Shown here in pieces: positions 23,958-33,198 of a stretch of 64,000 bases of DNA. The translations under genes were made by a program, and so were the position numbers. How positions within the stretch are numbered: position 1 is the stretch's first letter; each line of letters opens with the position of its first letter. Below the pieces are notes generated by a model. It saw only the letters and a program-made list of their open reading frames with translations. It ran no database searches and was not told the DNA's origin. The DNA is from Bacteroidales bacterium (GTDB taxonomy: Bacteria > Bacteroidota > Bacteroidia > Bacteroidales > UBA932): NCBI GenBank assembly GCA_017962375.1, contig JAGCVJ010000009.1, positions 87,833 to 151,832 on the forward strand, read 5' to 3'.

Positions 23958-25046
23958 ATGAAACAGAAACTTGTAATTGGAATTACTCAAGGCGACAGCA
24001 ACGGCATAGGATATGAAGTCATTATCAAGGCACTTTCAAACGCCAATGTGCTAGAGCTGTTTACGCCTGTTATTTACGGTTCGTCCAAGGCTTTCGGCTA
24101 CTACCGCAAGCAGATACCGGAAACCGAGAACATAAACACAAACCTCATATTTTCCGCAAAAGACGCTCATCCAAAGAGGGTGAACATAGTCAACTGCGTG
24201 GGAGATGACCTTCCCATAGATCCGGGCCGGCTCACTCACGAGAGCGCCAAGGCAGCCATAGCCTCTCTGGAGATGGCGGTAAAAGAAGCCAAGGCAGGCT
24301 ACATAGACGCCATAGTTACAGCTCCTTTCAGCAAGAAGGGCGTTACTCTGGAGCATTTCAAGTATGCTGGGCACACCGGTTACCTGATTGAGACATTCGG
24401 GGCTAAAGACGGCCTTATGTTCATGTGCTCAGATTCTCTGAGAGTGGGAGTTGTGACTATGCACATTCCTTTGAAAGACGTCTCTTCTTCCATAAACAAG
24501 GAGGTTATAATGAGCAAGCTCCGCCTGATGAACGATTCTCTCAAGCAGGACTTCTGCATAGAGAGGCCGAAGATTGCGGTGCTGGGCCTGAACCCTCACG
24601 CCGGAGACCGCGGCCTGCTTGGCTCAGAGGAGCAGGAGATTATCATACCGGCTATCAAAGAGGCAAATGCTGAGGGAATTGACACGTTCGGGCCTTTCCC
24701 TCCAGACGGCTTCTTTGCAGCCACCATGCAGGGAAAGTATGACGCTGTTCTCACCATGTATCACGACCAGGGCCTGATCCCTTTCAAGACTCTCTCCTTT
24801 GACACTGGAGTTAACTATACGGCCGGACTGCCTGTAATCAGGACATCTCCGGACCACGGGACAGCTTTTGACATTGCGGGCCAGAACAAGGCAAACCCTC
24901 GTTCCATGCTGAGCGCCATCTTCCAGGCTATTGACATTTACCGCAGCCGGGAGAGATATCGCCAGATTCATGCAAACCCTATGAAGGCCCAGATTCCGGC
25001 TCAGGAAGACAGACGCCAAAATCCTCAAGAAACTGAAGCAGAGTAA
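23958..25046 (+). CDS. pdxA: 4-hydroxythreonine-4-phosphate dehydrogenase
   Basis: PdxA oxidises 4-phosphohydroxy-L-threonine in the DXP-dependent pathway to pyridoxal phosphate, using NAD and a divalent metal. Family blocks in the 362-residue protein are IGITQGDSNGIGYEVIIKAL, IVTAPFSKKGV, YAGHTGYLIETFG (metal His), GLNPHAGDRGLLGSEE (metal His), GPFPPDGFFA, VLTMYHDQGLIPFKTLSFD (metal His) and SPDHGTAFDIAG. It is the first gene of a tight plus-strand cluster; rnhA begins 2 bases later. Confidence 0.96.
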   Translation: MKQKLVIGITQGDSNGIGYEVIIKALSNANVLELFTPVIYGSSKAFGYYRKQIPETENINTNLIFSAKDAHPKRVNIVNCVGDDLPIDPGRLTHESAKAAIASLEMAVKEAKAGYIDAIVTAPFSKKGVTLEHFKYAGHTGYLIETFGAKDGLMFMCSDSLRVGVVTMHIPLKDVSSSINKEVIMSKLRLMNDSLKQDFCIERPKIAVLGLNPHAGDRGLLGSEEQEIIIPAIKEANAEGIDTFGPFPPDGFFAATMQGKYDAVLTMYHDQGLIPFKTLSFDTGVNYTAGLPVIRTSPDHGTAFDIAGQNKANPRSMLSAIFQAIDIYRSRERYRQIHANPMKAQIPAQEDRRQNPQETEAE

Positions 25047-25048
25047 TT

Positions 25049-25519
25049 ATGGAAAATCAGCATCCTCCAATCTATCTTTATACCGACGGGTCTTCAAGGG
25101 GCAACCCCGGGCCGGGCGGCTGGGGCGTGGTGCTGGTATGCGGAAACCTGAGGAAGGAACTCAGCGGCGGGGAGGCATCCACCACCAACAACCGTATGGA
25201 ACTTACCGCCGTCATAGAAGGGTTGAAGGCAATCAAGTGGAAAGACGCCACTGTTCATATCTGGTCAGACTCCTCTTACGTGGTGAATGCCATTGAGAAA
25301 GGCTGGCTTGCCCAGTGGCTTGCCAACGATTTCAGGAACAAGAACAAGAAGAAGAAAGCCAACGAGGAGCTTTGGAGGGAGTATGTGAGGTGTTCTGAAG
25401 GCATGGACCTGCATTTCCACTGGCTGAAAGGCCACGCCGGCCATCCGGAAAACGAAAGGTGCGACGAACTGGCTTTTGAAGAGGCTACGAAACTTATTGA
25501 CAATGGATTCGATACTTGA
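25049..25519 (+). CDS. rnhA: Ribonuclease HI
   Basis: RNase HI degrades RNA in RNA-DNA hybrids. The 156-residue protein has the four acidic catalytic residues in canonical blocks: YTDGSSRGNPGPGGWG (Asp), TTNNRMELTAVIEGL (Glu), IWSDSSYVVNAI (Asp) and ENERCDELA (Asp), plus HWLKGHAGH with the catalytic His. The basic protrusion (NKNKKKKANEELW) is present, as in the E. coli type. It overlaps gpsA by 17 bases. Confidence 0.97.
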   Translation: MENQHPPIYLYTDGSSRGNPGPGGWGVVLVCGNLRKELSGGEASTTNNRMELTAVIEGLKAIKWKDATVHIWSDSSYVVNAIEKGWLAQWLANDFRNKNKKKKANEELWREYVRCSEGMDLHFHWLKGHAGHPENERCDELAFEEATKLIDNGFDT

Positions 25520-26510
25520 AAAACGAAACTTGAAGTTTGCGATGGTGGGCAGCGGCAGCTGGGCTACGGCTCTGGTGAAGCTGCTTATGAACCATCAGGA
25601 GAAGATATCCTGGTTCATAAGAGACCAGAAGAACATAGACAGGGTGATGAAAAACCACCGCAACAAAGTCTATCTGAGTTCAGTGATCCTGGAGCCTGAC
25701 CGCCTGTTCATGTCTACCGACATAAACGCAGTGGTAGAAAGTGCGGACGTTCTGATTTTCTGCATCCCGAGCGCTTATTTTCTGGGAGTTATGGAAAAGC
25801 TGACCATTCCTCTGGACGGCAAGTTCGTGGTTTCCGCCATCAAGGGGTTCGTGGGTGACAAGACCATTGCCGAGTACTTCAACCAGACGCACGGAATACC
25901 ATACGACAGGATAGGGGTTGTGAGTGGCCCTTGCCACGCCGAGGAAGTTGGAATGGAAAGGCTTTCCTACCTGACTTTCACCAGCAAGCATCTTTCCGAG
26001 GCAAAGGCTCTCTGCGATTTCTTCGAGTGTGACTATGTGCGCACTATGCCGGGTACCGATATCTACGGAGTTGAGTATGCTGCCGCCTTGAAAAACATTT
26101 ACGCTATAGCGGCGGGCATCGCTCACGGCCTGGGCTACGGCGACAATTTCCTGTCGGTTCTTATGACCAGCTCTTTCAAGGAACTGGTGGATTTCCTCAA
26201 CGCATCTCATCCGGACAAAAAGCGCAACGTGCTCACTTCCCCATACTTGGGAGATTTGCTGGTTACCGGCTACAGCCAGTTCAGCCGCAACCGTACCTTC
26301 GGAAGTATGATAGGAAAGGGCTATCCGGTAAAGAGTGCCCAAGTTGAAATGAATATGGTGGCCGAGGGCTATTTCGCCTCCGCCGCAATTAACCGCATAA
26401 ACAAGAAATACAGAGTGGATATGCCTATCGCTGAGGCAGTTTATGAAATTCTTCACGAGGAGAAATATCCAGCCTACGTAATGAAGAGGCTCAGCGACAG
26501 GCTCTACTAA
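25503..26510 (+). CDS. gpsA: NAD(P)H-dependent glycerol-3-phosphate dehydrogenase
   Basis: GpsA reduces dihydroxyacetone phosphate to sn-glycerol 3-phosphate for phospholipid synthesis. The 335-residue protein shows the Rossmann start FAMVGSGSWATALVKLL, the SAIKGF and VVSGPCHAEEV segments, and the catalytic AALKNIYAIAAGIAHGLGYG, followed by TCS-like NRTFGSMIGKGY. The start at ATG 25503 (MDSILEK) is chosen because the Rossmann strand follows at the usual distance; the longer frame from 25476 would add 9 residues. It overlaps rnhA. Confidence 0.95.
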   Translation: MDSILEKRNLKFAMVGSGSWATALVKLLMNHQEKISWFIRDQKNIDRVMKNHRNKVYLSSVILEPDRLFMSTDINAVVESADVLIFCIPSAYFLGVMEKLTIPLDGKFVVSAIKGFVGDKTIAEYFNQTHGIPYDRIGVVSGPCHAEEVGMERLSYLTFTSKHLSEAKALCDFFECDYVRTMPGTDIYGVEYAAALKNIYAIAAGIAHGLGYGDNFLSVLMTSSFKELVDFLNASHPDKKRNVLTSPYLGDLLVTGYSQFSRNRTFGSMIGKGYPVKSAQVEMNMVAEGYFASAAINRINKKYRVDMPIAEAVYEILHEEKYPAYVMKRLSDRLY

Positions 26511-26523
26511 AATTATTCAGACT

Positions 26524-27825
26524 ATGCTCAAGCTTAACACCGATATGATAGAGCCCTTCATAGGGCCAGAAGATTACAAGAGGACAATGGGCGAGGCTTT
26601 CAAGGCTTTTGATACCCTTGTGTCCGGGAAAGGAGTAGGAGGCAAGATGACCGGCTGGCTGGATCTTCCGGTAAGCATTCCGGAGAAAACTCTAGCAGAC
26701 TGCCGTCTTGTGGCCAGCCGCTGGCTCGGCACCCTGGATGTTGTGGTGGTAATTGGAATCGGAGGCTCGTTCCTCGGGGCCAAATGCGCTCTTGAGGCCT
26801 TTTCACACAGCTTCGCTTCCGCCGGAGAGAGAAACTCTCCTCATATCGTGTTTGCCGGCTATTCGCTCAGCGAAGACTATATGTCCGATTTGCTGGGCTA
26901 CCTGAAGAAAAAGTCATACGGCCTGATAGTCATCTCCAAATCGGGCACTACAATTGAGCCCGCCCTTGCGTTCAGGATACTGAGAATGAACATGCTCAAG
27001 AGATTCGGTGTAGAGGACACCAGAAGGAGGATTGTGACCGTCACAGACGAGAGAGACGGGGCCTTGAGGGCCATGAGCGAGAAGTACGGCTATACGTCGC
27101 TTTCCATTCCGTCTAACGTGGGAGGCAGATATTCAGTGCTTTCTGCGGTTGGCCTGCTTCCTATAGCAGTGGCCGGCTTCGATATAGACAGCTTTGTGGG
27201 CGGAGCCAGGGAAGCCAGGGAATACCTGATGAACAAGACCAAAGACAACCCTGCCATTATCTACGCCGCGCTGAGGAACATAATGTACCGGAACGGCAAG
27301 AAGATAGAAGTGTTTGCCAACTATCATCCTAAGCTCAAGTATCTTGGCGAGTGGCTCAAGCAGCTCTTCGCCGAGAGCGAGGGCAAGGATCTGAAGGGTC
27401 TTTTCCCTACCACTCTGGACTTTACGACAGACCTTCATTCCGTGGGCCAGTATATCCAGGACGGAGAAAGGATAATGTTCGAGACCTCTATCCTGGCCGG
27501 CAGCAAGGAGGTGGAGGTGATAGTGCCTAAGTCCACCGACAATCTCGACGGCCTGGACTATCTGGTGGGCAAGACTCTAGAACACATCAACATGATGGCC
27601 GAAAAGGGCACCCGCCTGGCTCACACCAGCGGCAATGTTCCGAACATCTACATCGAGATGGAAAAAATAGATGAATGGAATATGAGCCAGCTCTTCTATT
27701 TCTTCGAATTTTCCTGCGCCCTTTCTGCATATATGCTGGGCGTGAATCCGTTTGACCAGCCTGCAGTTGACGTCTACAAGAAGAATCTTTACAAGCTGCT
27801 GGGCAGGCCTGGTTATACTGACTGA
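26524..27825 (+). CDS. pgi: Glucose-6-phosphate isomerase
   Basis: Interconverts glucose 6-phosphate and fructose 6-phosphate. The 433-residue protein is of the shorter Bacillus-type PGI length. Diagnostic blocks are VVVIGIGGSFLGAKCALEAF, VISKSGTTIEPALAFRIL (sugar-phosphate loop), SVLSAVGLLPIAVAGFD, TDLHSVGQYIQDG and ACALSAYMLGVNPFDQPAVD with the signature Gln. It follows gpsA by 13 bases and precedes the antiporter by 2, consistent with one transcript. Confidence 0.96.
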   Translation: MLKLNTDMIEPFIGPEDYKRTMGEAFKAFDTLVSGKGVGGKMTGWLDLPVSIPEKTLADCRLVASRWLGTLDVVVVIGIGGSFLGAKCALEAFSHSFASAGERNSPHIVFAGYSLSEDYMSDLLGYLKKKSYGLIVISKSGTTIEPALAFRILRMNMLKRFGVEDTRRRIVTVTDERDGALRAMSEKYGYTSLSIPSNVGGRYSVLSAVGLLPIAVAGFDIDSFVGGAREAREYLMNKTKDNPAIIYAALRNIMYRNGKKIEVFANYHPKLKYLGEWLKQLFAESEGKDLKGLFPTTLDFTTDLHSVGQYIQDGERIMFETSILAGSKEVEVIVPKSTDNLDGLDYLVGKTLEHINMMAEKGTRLAHTSGNVPNIYIEMEKIDEWNMSQLFYFFEFSCALSAYMLGVNPFDQPAVDVYKKNLYKLLGRPGYTD

Positions 27826-27827
27826 CA

Positions 27828-30092
27828 ATGACTTCCGCGATTAATCCCATGTTGCTGGACCTGGCGCTGATACTTGTGGTGGCCGGTGTGGTGACTATTA
27901 TCTTCAAGGCTCTAAAGCAGCCTCTGGTGCTGGGATATATCGTGGCCGGAATACTTACCGGACCTTACATTGGCTTCATACCTACAGCCACTCAGGTTGA
28001 GAGCGTGGAGTTCTGGGGCAAGATAGGAGTGATCTTCCTTCTGTTCGGCCTGGGATTGGAATTCAGTTTCAAGAAACTCACCAAGGTAGGCGGCGCCGGT
28101 GTTTCAACCGTATTGTCCGAAGCGGTGGTGATGTTCTGCATGGGCTTTCTCATAGCCAAGATATTCGGGTGGGAAAACATTACTGCCCTTTTTGTGGGAG
28201 CGATGCTTTCCATCTCCTCTACTTCTATAATAATCAAGACATTCGATGACCTTAAAATAGGCGGGAAAAAATCTTCCCAGCTGGTGTTTGGAGCGCTCAT
28301 CTGCGAAGACCTCGTAGCCATTCTCCTTTTGGTGCTGCTTCCGACACTGGTGATAAGCAAAACCTTCAGCGGCGTCCAGCTGGTTACAAAGATTCTTACG
28401 ATAACCGTGTTCCTTCTGCTGTGGTTTACTGGAGGCATCTATTTCATCCCGACAATCTACCGCAAACTCAGAAAGCTGATGAGCGACGAGACACTGATTG
28501 TGGTGTCTCTGGGACTATGCCTGTTCATGGTGGTAATTACCCTGAAGGCCAATATCTCCGAGGCTCTTGGCGCGTTTGTGATGGGTTCAATTCTTTCGGG
28601 AACTATCCAGAGAGACAAGATAATAGCCCTTACCAGACCTATCAAGGATTTCTTCGGGGCCATATTCTTCGTGAGTGTGGGAATGCTCGTAGATCCTTCT
28701 GTTTTGCTGCATTACTGGCCTCACGTCCTGATCATTACGCTTGCCGTTATCTTAGTCAAGCCTCTTGCCGCAACCATAGGTTTTCTGTTCAGCGGCCAGA
28801 CTCTGAAGATAGCCCTTCCCGCCGGAATGTGCATGTGCCAGATAGGTGAGTTCTCCTATATTATAGCGTCTTTAGGCAAGAGCATGAACGCCACTCCCGA
28901 CTACCTTTATCCGGTTATAGTAACGGTTTCTATACTAACAACTTTCGTTACCCCTTACTGGGCAAAGGCCGGCGACAAGACCTTCGGCTTCATCTACAAT
29001 CACACCTCCTCCGGCTGGCGTAACGTAATAGACCGCCTGGGCAACGGCAAAAACACCTTCAACCAGGAATCCAGGTGGAAAAAGCTGCTTAAAAGCTATC
29101 TGGGGAGAGTGTTCATCCTCACGACCTGGATGGCGTTCTTCATCCTGCTGTTCACCAAGGTGATAAATCCTTTCCTGAACTCCCTGCTGAAATCTCTGTA
29201 TCCTCAGATTGCAGGAGTATTCTGGGTTAGGCTGGCATTTTTCCTTCTGACAATAGGAGTGGTGGCGCCTTTTATCTGGGCCCTGCTCAAGCTCAAGGAC
29301 AAGGAAGGCATCTATGACCAGATCTGGGCAGACGGCAAATTCGCCCGCGGGCCTTTGCTGTTCCTGGTGGCAGTCAAGTACATAATCGCCTTTATGGCAA
29401 TATCTTTCGTGGCCAGCCTCTACCTTACCCGAAGCGTTGGAGCCATTATGCTCATCTGCGCCACGGTAATAGTTCTGGTTGTATTGTCGCGAAGAGTTAA
29501 AGGCTACTATTCCAAAATCGAGAAAAACTTCCTCACCAACCTTGACAGCGAGGGCGGACGCCGTTTTGTGGTTCCAAGAGAAATGGCCAATGAGATCCAC
29601 ATGGAAAAGTGTGTGGTTGGCCAGAACTCCTACCTGGCCGGCCGCTCTATTGGCACCGTTCACCGCAAAAAAGACACAGGAGCCCTAGTAATACAGCTTA
29701 CCAGAGGCACCAAGACCATCAACCTTCCAGACAAGGAGCAGGTGTTCTATCCTTCTGATTCTCTTCTTGTTCTGGGTTCGGACAAACAGCTCAGTTCCTT
29801 CATAGCCCTTTCCAAGAACACAGCCGAAGAAACAGCTCCGCTCCCTGAAGAGGACACCATTGAGATGCGCCTGTTCCAGATAACTTTAGGAGAAAAGTCT
29901 CCTGTTCTGGGCCACAATGCCAACATTACAGCCTTCCGCAAAGAATTCGGAGTGCTTCTGGTTGGAGTGGAAAAATCCGATTCAGACAACTTCCTCCGGC
30001 CTAATTCCACGGTTACCATTGAAAAGGGCGACACCATCTGGGTTGTCGGAAACAGGGAAAAAGTAGATAAGTTGAACATTGCAGACGATTGA
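27828..30092 (+). CDS. CPA2-type cation:proton antiporter with RCK C-terminal domains
   Basis: A 754-residue inner-membrane protein. About 12 membrane segments form a Na/H-exchanger (KefB/CPA2-like) domain to about residue 390: GYIVAGILTGPYIGFIP, FLLFGLGLEFSFKKL, GAMLSISSTSIIIKTFDDL and EALGAFVMGSILSG. Additional membrane segments lie around 415-530. The cytoplasmic end holds two TrkA_C/RCK_C-like domains (about 590-660 and 670-750: VLGSDKQLSSFI; KGDTIWVVGNREKVDKL). It likely exchanges K+ or Na+ for protons. It is the last gene of the pdxA cluster. Confidence 0.9.
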   Translation: MTSAINPMLLDLALILVVAGVVTIIFKALKQPLVLGYIVAGILTGPYIGFIPTATQVESVEFWGKIGVIFLLFGLGLEFSFKKLTKVGGAGVSTVLSEAVVMFCMGFLIAKIFGWENITALFVGAMLSISSTSIIIKTFDDLKIGGKKSSQLVFGALICEDLVAILLLVLLPTLVISKTFSGVQLVTKILTITVFLLLWFTGGIYFIPTIYRKLRKLMSDETLIVVSLGLCLFMVVITLKANISEALGAFVMGSILSGTIQRDKIIALTRPIKDFFGAIFFVSVGMLVDPSVLLHYWPHVLIITLAVILVKPLAATIGFLFSGQTLKIALPAGMCMCQIGEFSYIIASLGKSMNATPDYLYPVIVTVSILTTFVTPYWAKAGDKTFGFIYNHTSSGWRNVIDRLGNGKNTFNQESRWKKLLKSYLGRVFILTTWMAFFILLFTKVINPFLNSLLKSLYPQIAGVFWVRLAFFLLTIGVVAPFIWALLKLKDKEGIYDQIWADGKFARGPLLFLVAVKYIIAFMAISFVASLYLTRSVGAIMLICATVIVLVVLSRRVKGYYSKIEKNFLTNLDSEGGRRFVVPREMANEIHMEKCVVGQNSYLAGRSIGTVHRKKDTGALVIQLTRGTKTINLPDKEQVFYPSDSLLVLGSDKQLSSFIALSKNTAEETAPLPEEDTIEMRLFQITLGEKSPVLGHNANITAFRKEFGVLLVGVEKSDSDNFLRPNSTVTIEKGDTIWVVGNREKVDKLNIADD

Positions 30093-30113
30093 CAATCATC
30101 AATTAACTATAAT

Positions 30114-30148
30114 TGACATAACTTGTCAATCCAGAGAAATATCTTTGC
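30114..30148 (+). promoter_or_regulatory. Promoter of the addB-addA-like operon
   Basis: The -7 TATCTTTG is at 30141-30148, 4 bases before ATG 30153. Upstream is the inverted repeat TTGACA-TAACT-TGTCAA (30114-30130), an operator candidate; no good -33 at the standard distance is visible. Confidence 0.45.
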
Positions 30149-30152
30149 ATAT

Positions 30153-33100
30153 ATGGAAAAAGCATTTTTAAGGCAGGTTGCTGCCCTTTTCAAAGACGAC
30201 AACCTTGACGACTACACATTCGTATTCCCGAACAGGAGGTCTTCGCTGTTCTTTCTCAAGCATTTGGGAGAACTGAAGAAAAAGCCGCTGTTCGCCCCGA
30301 AGGTTTTTACGATAAGCGAATTGTTCTCATCATTGTCAGAACTGGAGAATCTTCCCAAGCTTCCTTTGATGCTAAGATTATGGAAAGTTTGGTGTCAAGA
30401 GCAAGAAAAGGCATGGACAGCGGCTAACCCTGACAAAAGTTACATAAAAGAGGAACTGGACGATTTCATAACCTGGGGTGGTGTCATACTATCTGATTTC
30501 AACGATGTAGACCAGTATATGGTTTCAGCTGAAAGCCTTTTCTCTAATATGAAAGATCTGGGAAACATTAGACCTGACTACTCGTTTCTTAATGAAGATC
30601 AGAAGGCGGCGCTTAATAAACTCTTGAATTTGAGAAAAGATCTTGACAGCAAAGAAACACAGAAGAAATATTTTGATGTTTGGGATTTGATGCTTCCTGT
30701 ATATCAGGCGTTCAGAAAGAATTTGATTGAGGAGGGTAAATCTTATTCTGCCATGCAGCACAGATTTGTTGCAGATGAAGTTGAGGCTCTTGACAGAGGC
30801 GAATCTAATCAAAAACTTAAAGAAAAGTTGGACAAACTGGGGGATGTGGTTTTCATTGGCTTTTCTGCTCCGACAAAGTGTGAAAAAGTGCTTATGAAGC
30901 ATTTCTCGGACAAAGATGGATGTGGTTTCTTTTACTGGGATTTCTATTCAGAAATGGTTAAGGACCCTACAAACCGTTCTTCTCTTCTTATTAAGGAATG
31001 CCTGGAGAATTTCAAATGTATTCGTCCTTTGAAAGACCCGAAAGGACAGGTAACGGAAAAAGCCTGCAATTATACTGTTGTTCCGGCTGAGGGGCCTACA
31101 GCTCAGACAATGATAGCGGCAGATATACTCAAAAAAGTTGTTAGTCTTGGTGGCGATGAAACAGATACTGCAATAGTGGTTTCAGACGAATCACTTCTTC
31201 TTCCGCTTCTACAGATGCTGGATGATGTTTCTGTAAACATTACTATGGGCTATCCTCTGCAGGGTACGTCTGCTTTTTCTTTTGTATCCGCTCTGTCGTC
31301 TTTGCATCTTACTTCGGATGTGAGAAATGGTGAGGTTTTCCTTAGCGGAAATGCCTTGAGGACTTTTCTTGACCACTCATACATAAAGTCTATCAATGAA
31401 GTTCAGTCATCTAAAGCCTCCGGGAATATCCTAAAAAACAATATGATACGTATAGGGGTATCAAAATTAAGTCTGGAAAATCCTTTAGAAATAACCGACT
31501 CTAATCTTTCCGATTTGCTAAAACTACTGATTCCTTCAGCCCAGATGTATCCTGACAATACAGAGGGATCAGCTTCTCTTATGAAGGCAATAGTTTCGTA
31601 TCAGAGACGCATTATCGAGTATGTTTCTGCTTTTCTTCCTTCAAGAGAACGTAGTTTTCTGAATGTTTATCACGATGTCCTTGATAGTGTATATTCTTCT
31701 GACATAGTTTTTTCAAGACCAAGAACTATCTATGCTGCTCTTCGAGCTGGATTAAAGGCATCTTCAGTTCCTTTCAGTGGAGAACCGCTTAAGGGAATTC
31801 AGATAATGGGGCCTTTGGAAACTCGTTCACTGGATTTTGACAACATTATAGTTCTTTCCTTCAACGAAGGTGTTTTCCCAGCAAACGGTGAGCAGAGCAG
31901 CAGTATTCCATATTTCCTGAGGAAAGCATTTGGTCTTCCTACCTACGAGGAAATGGACAGCATATCAGCATATAACTTCTATCGTTTGATTCAGAGGGCT
32001 TCAAGGGTTTTCCTACTATATGATTGCGCAACAGTGGATTCTACTAAGGCTAAAGAAGAAAGCCGGTTTGTCAAGCAACTTGTATATGATTATGGCGTTA
32101 AGCCTGAAATATGCTATTATACATTCCCAGTGCCATCTGGTTCTGTTTCATATGAAACTGACCTTGTAGCCGATACGCCTGATTTGGAAAACTTGAAGAG
32201 ATTTTTTCCTTCTCTAAATGGAACTATAAAGGCAGGCGCATTGTCTCCAACTGCACTAAATGCCTATTTGGCTTGCCCGAGGCGTTTTTTCTTGTCTAAT
32301 GTTCTCAAGATAGAAGAAGACACGGAACTTACCGATACTGTAGAGGCAAATACATTCGGCGATTTGTTTCATTATTGTATGCAAATTCTTTACAAGAATT
32401 ATTTGAAGGACAAGGCGGAACTGATAGTTGATGAGAAACTGATGTCTAATATCAGAGAGGAAGTGAAAAATCAGGAATTCCTGGATAATCTTGTAAAGAT
32501 AGCCTTTGGTGAAATAATGAATGTCAGTATTGTAGATGGTGAGAATATTCTTATTAGAGAGGCAGTTGAGAATTATATCAGGATGACAGTAGAAGCAGAT
32601 TATCTTAAGGCAGTAAGCGGTTCGTTTTCGATATTAGGACTGGAATATCTCATTCCAATGATGGAAGTTTGCGGTGCTAATTTCACTGCAATTATTGATA
32701 GGCTCGAGAAACAGAACGGGATATACAGGATTTGCGATTACAAGACGGGAATGTTTGTCCCGGTAAACAAGAATATTCCTCAGTCTTTGAAGGACAAAGG
32801 ATTCGAAATAAGAAGTGATATTTCATCCCGTACTTACAAGGCTATGGATGACGACGAGTTTTCTGAATTATTGGAAGCCATATTTGCTGGAGGAGGCGAC
32901 CGTTATTGTGAAATTATGTTCCAGATGCTTGTTTATGCTATTCTTTTGTGCGAACATAAGCATTACAACGGAGATGTGGAGATTTCAATATATCAACTTA
33001 GAATTATTGACAAGGCAGGTCCTGTCACAGTGCTGGTTACAAGTAGCCAACTAGATGCTTTTAGGCAAGCACTTAACGGGCTGACTAACGAACTGCGGGC

Positions 33101-33197
33101 AAAGGCTGATGGATCGGCTCCGGCTGTATTCAGGGTCAGCGAAGGAATAGATGCCTGTACATATTGTGATTTCAAAAAATTCTGTAGGAGGACCTAA
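30153..33197 (+). CDS. AddB-like PD-(D/E)XK exonuclease subunit
   Basis: A 1014-residue protein from ATG 30153 (MEKAFLRQVAALF). The N-terminal half is an inactivated helicase fold (FVFPNRRSSLFFLKHLGE; GIQIMGPLETRSLDFDNIIV, SFNEGVFPANG). The C-terminal RecB-type nuclease has ALNAYLACPRRFFLSNVLK, IIDRLEKQNGIYRICDYKTG (D...D-Y-K) and a final ACTYCDFKKFCRR. The single Cys of YLACP plus C-x2-C-x5-C match the 4Fe-4S staple of AddB-type nucleases. It works with the adjacent AddA-like helicase in double-strand-break resection. GC is lower than in the upstream operon. Confidence 0.88.
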   Translation: MEKAFLRQVAALFKDDNLDDYTFVFPNRRSSLFFLKHLGELKKKPLFAPKVFTISELFSSLSELENLPKLPLMLRLWKVWCQEQEKAWTAANPDKSYIKEELDDFITWGGVILSDFNDVDQYMVSAESLFSNMKDLGNIRPDYSFLNEDQKAALNKLLNLRKDLDSKETQKKYFDVWDLMLPVYQAFRKNLIEEGKSYSAMQHRFVADEVEALDRGESNQKLKEKLDKLGDVVFIGFSAPTKCEKVLMKHFSDKDGCGFFYWDFYSEMVKDPTNRSSLLIKECLENFKCIRPLKDPKGQVTEKACNYTVVPAEGPTAQTMIAADILKKVVSLGGDETDTAIVVSDESLLLPLLQMLDDVSVNITMGYPLQGTSAFSFVSALSSLHLTSDVRNGEVFLSGNALRTFLDHSYIKSINEVQSSKASGNILKNNMIRIGVSKLSLENPLEITDSNLSDLLKLLIPSAQMYPDNTEGSASLMKAIVSYQRRIIEYVSAFLPSRERSFLNVYHDVLDSVYSSDIVFSRPRTIYAALRAGLKASSVPFSGEPLKGIQIMGPLETRSLDFDNIIVLSFNEGVFPANGEQSSSIPYFLRKAFGLPTYEEMDSISAYNFYRLIQRASRVFLLYDCATVDSTKAKEESRFVKQLVYDYGVKPEICYYTFPVPSGSVSYETDLVADTPDLENLKRFFPSLNGTIKAGALSPTALNAYLACPRRFFLSNVLKIEEDTELTDTVEANTFGDLFHYCMQILYKNYLKDKAELIVDEKLMSNIREEVKNQEFLDNLVKIAFGEIMNVSIVDGENILIREAVENYIRMTVEADYLKAVSGSFSILGLEYLIPMMEVCGANFTAIIDRLEKQNGIYRICDYKTGMFVPVNKNIPQSLKDKGFEIRSDISSRTYKAMDDDEFSELLEAIFAGGGDRYCEIMFQMLVYAILLCEHKHYNGDVEISIYQLRIIDKAGPVTVLVTSSQLDAFRQALNGLTNELRAKADGSAPAVFRVSEGIDACTYCDFKKFCRRT

Positions 33198-33198
33198 T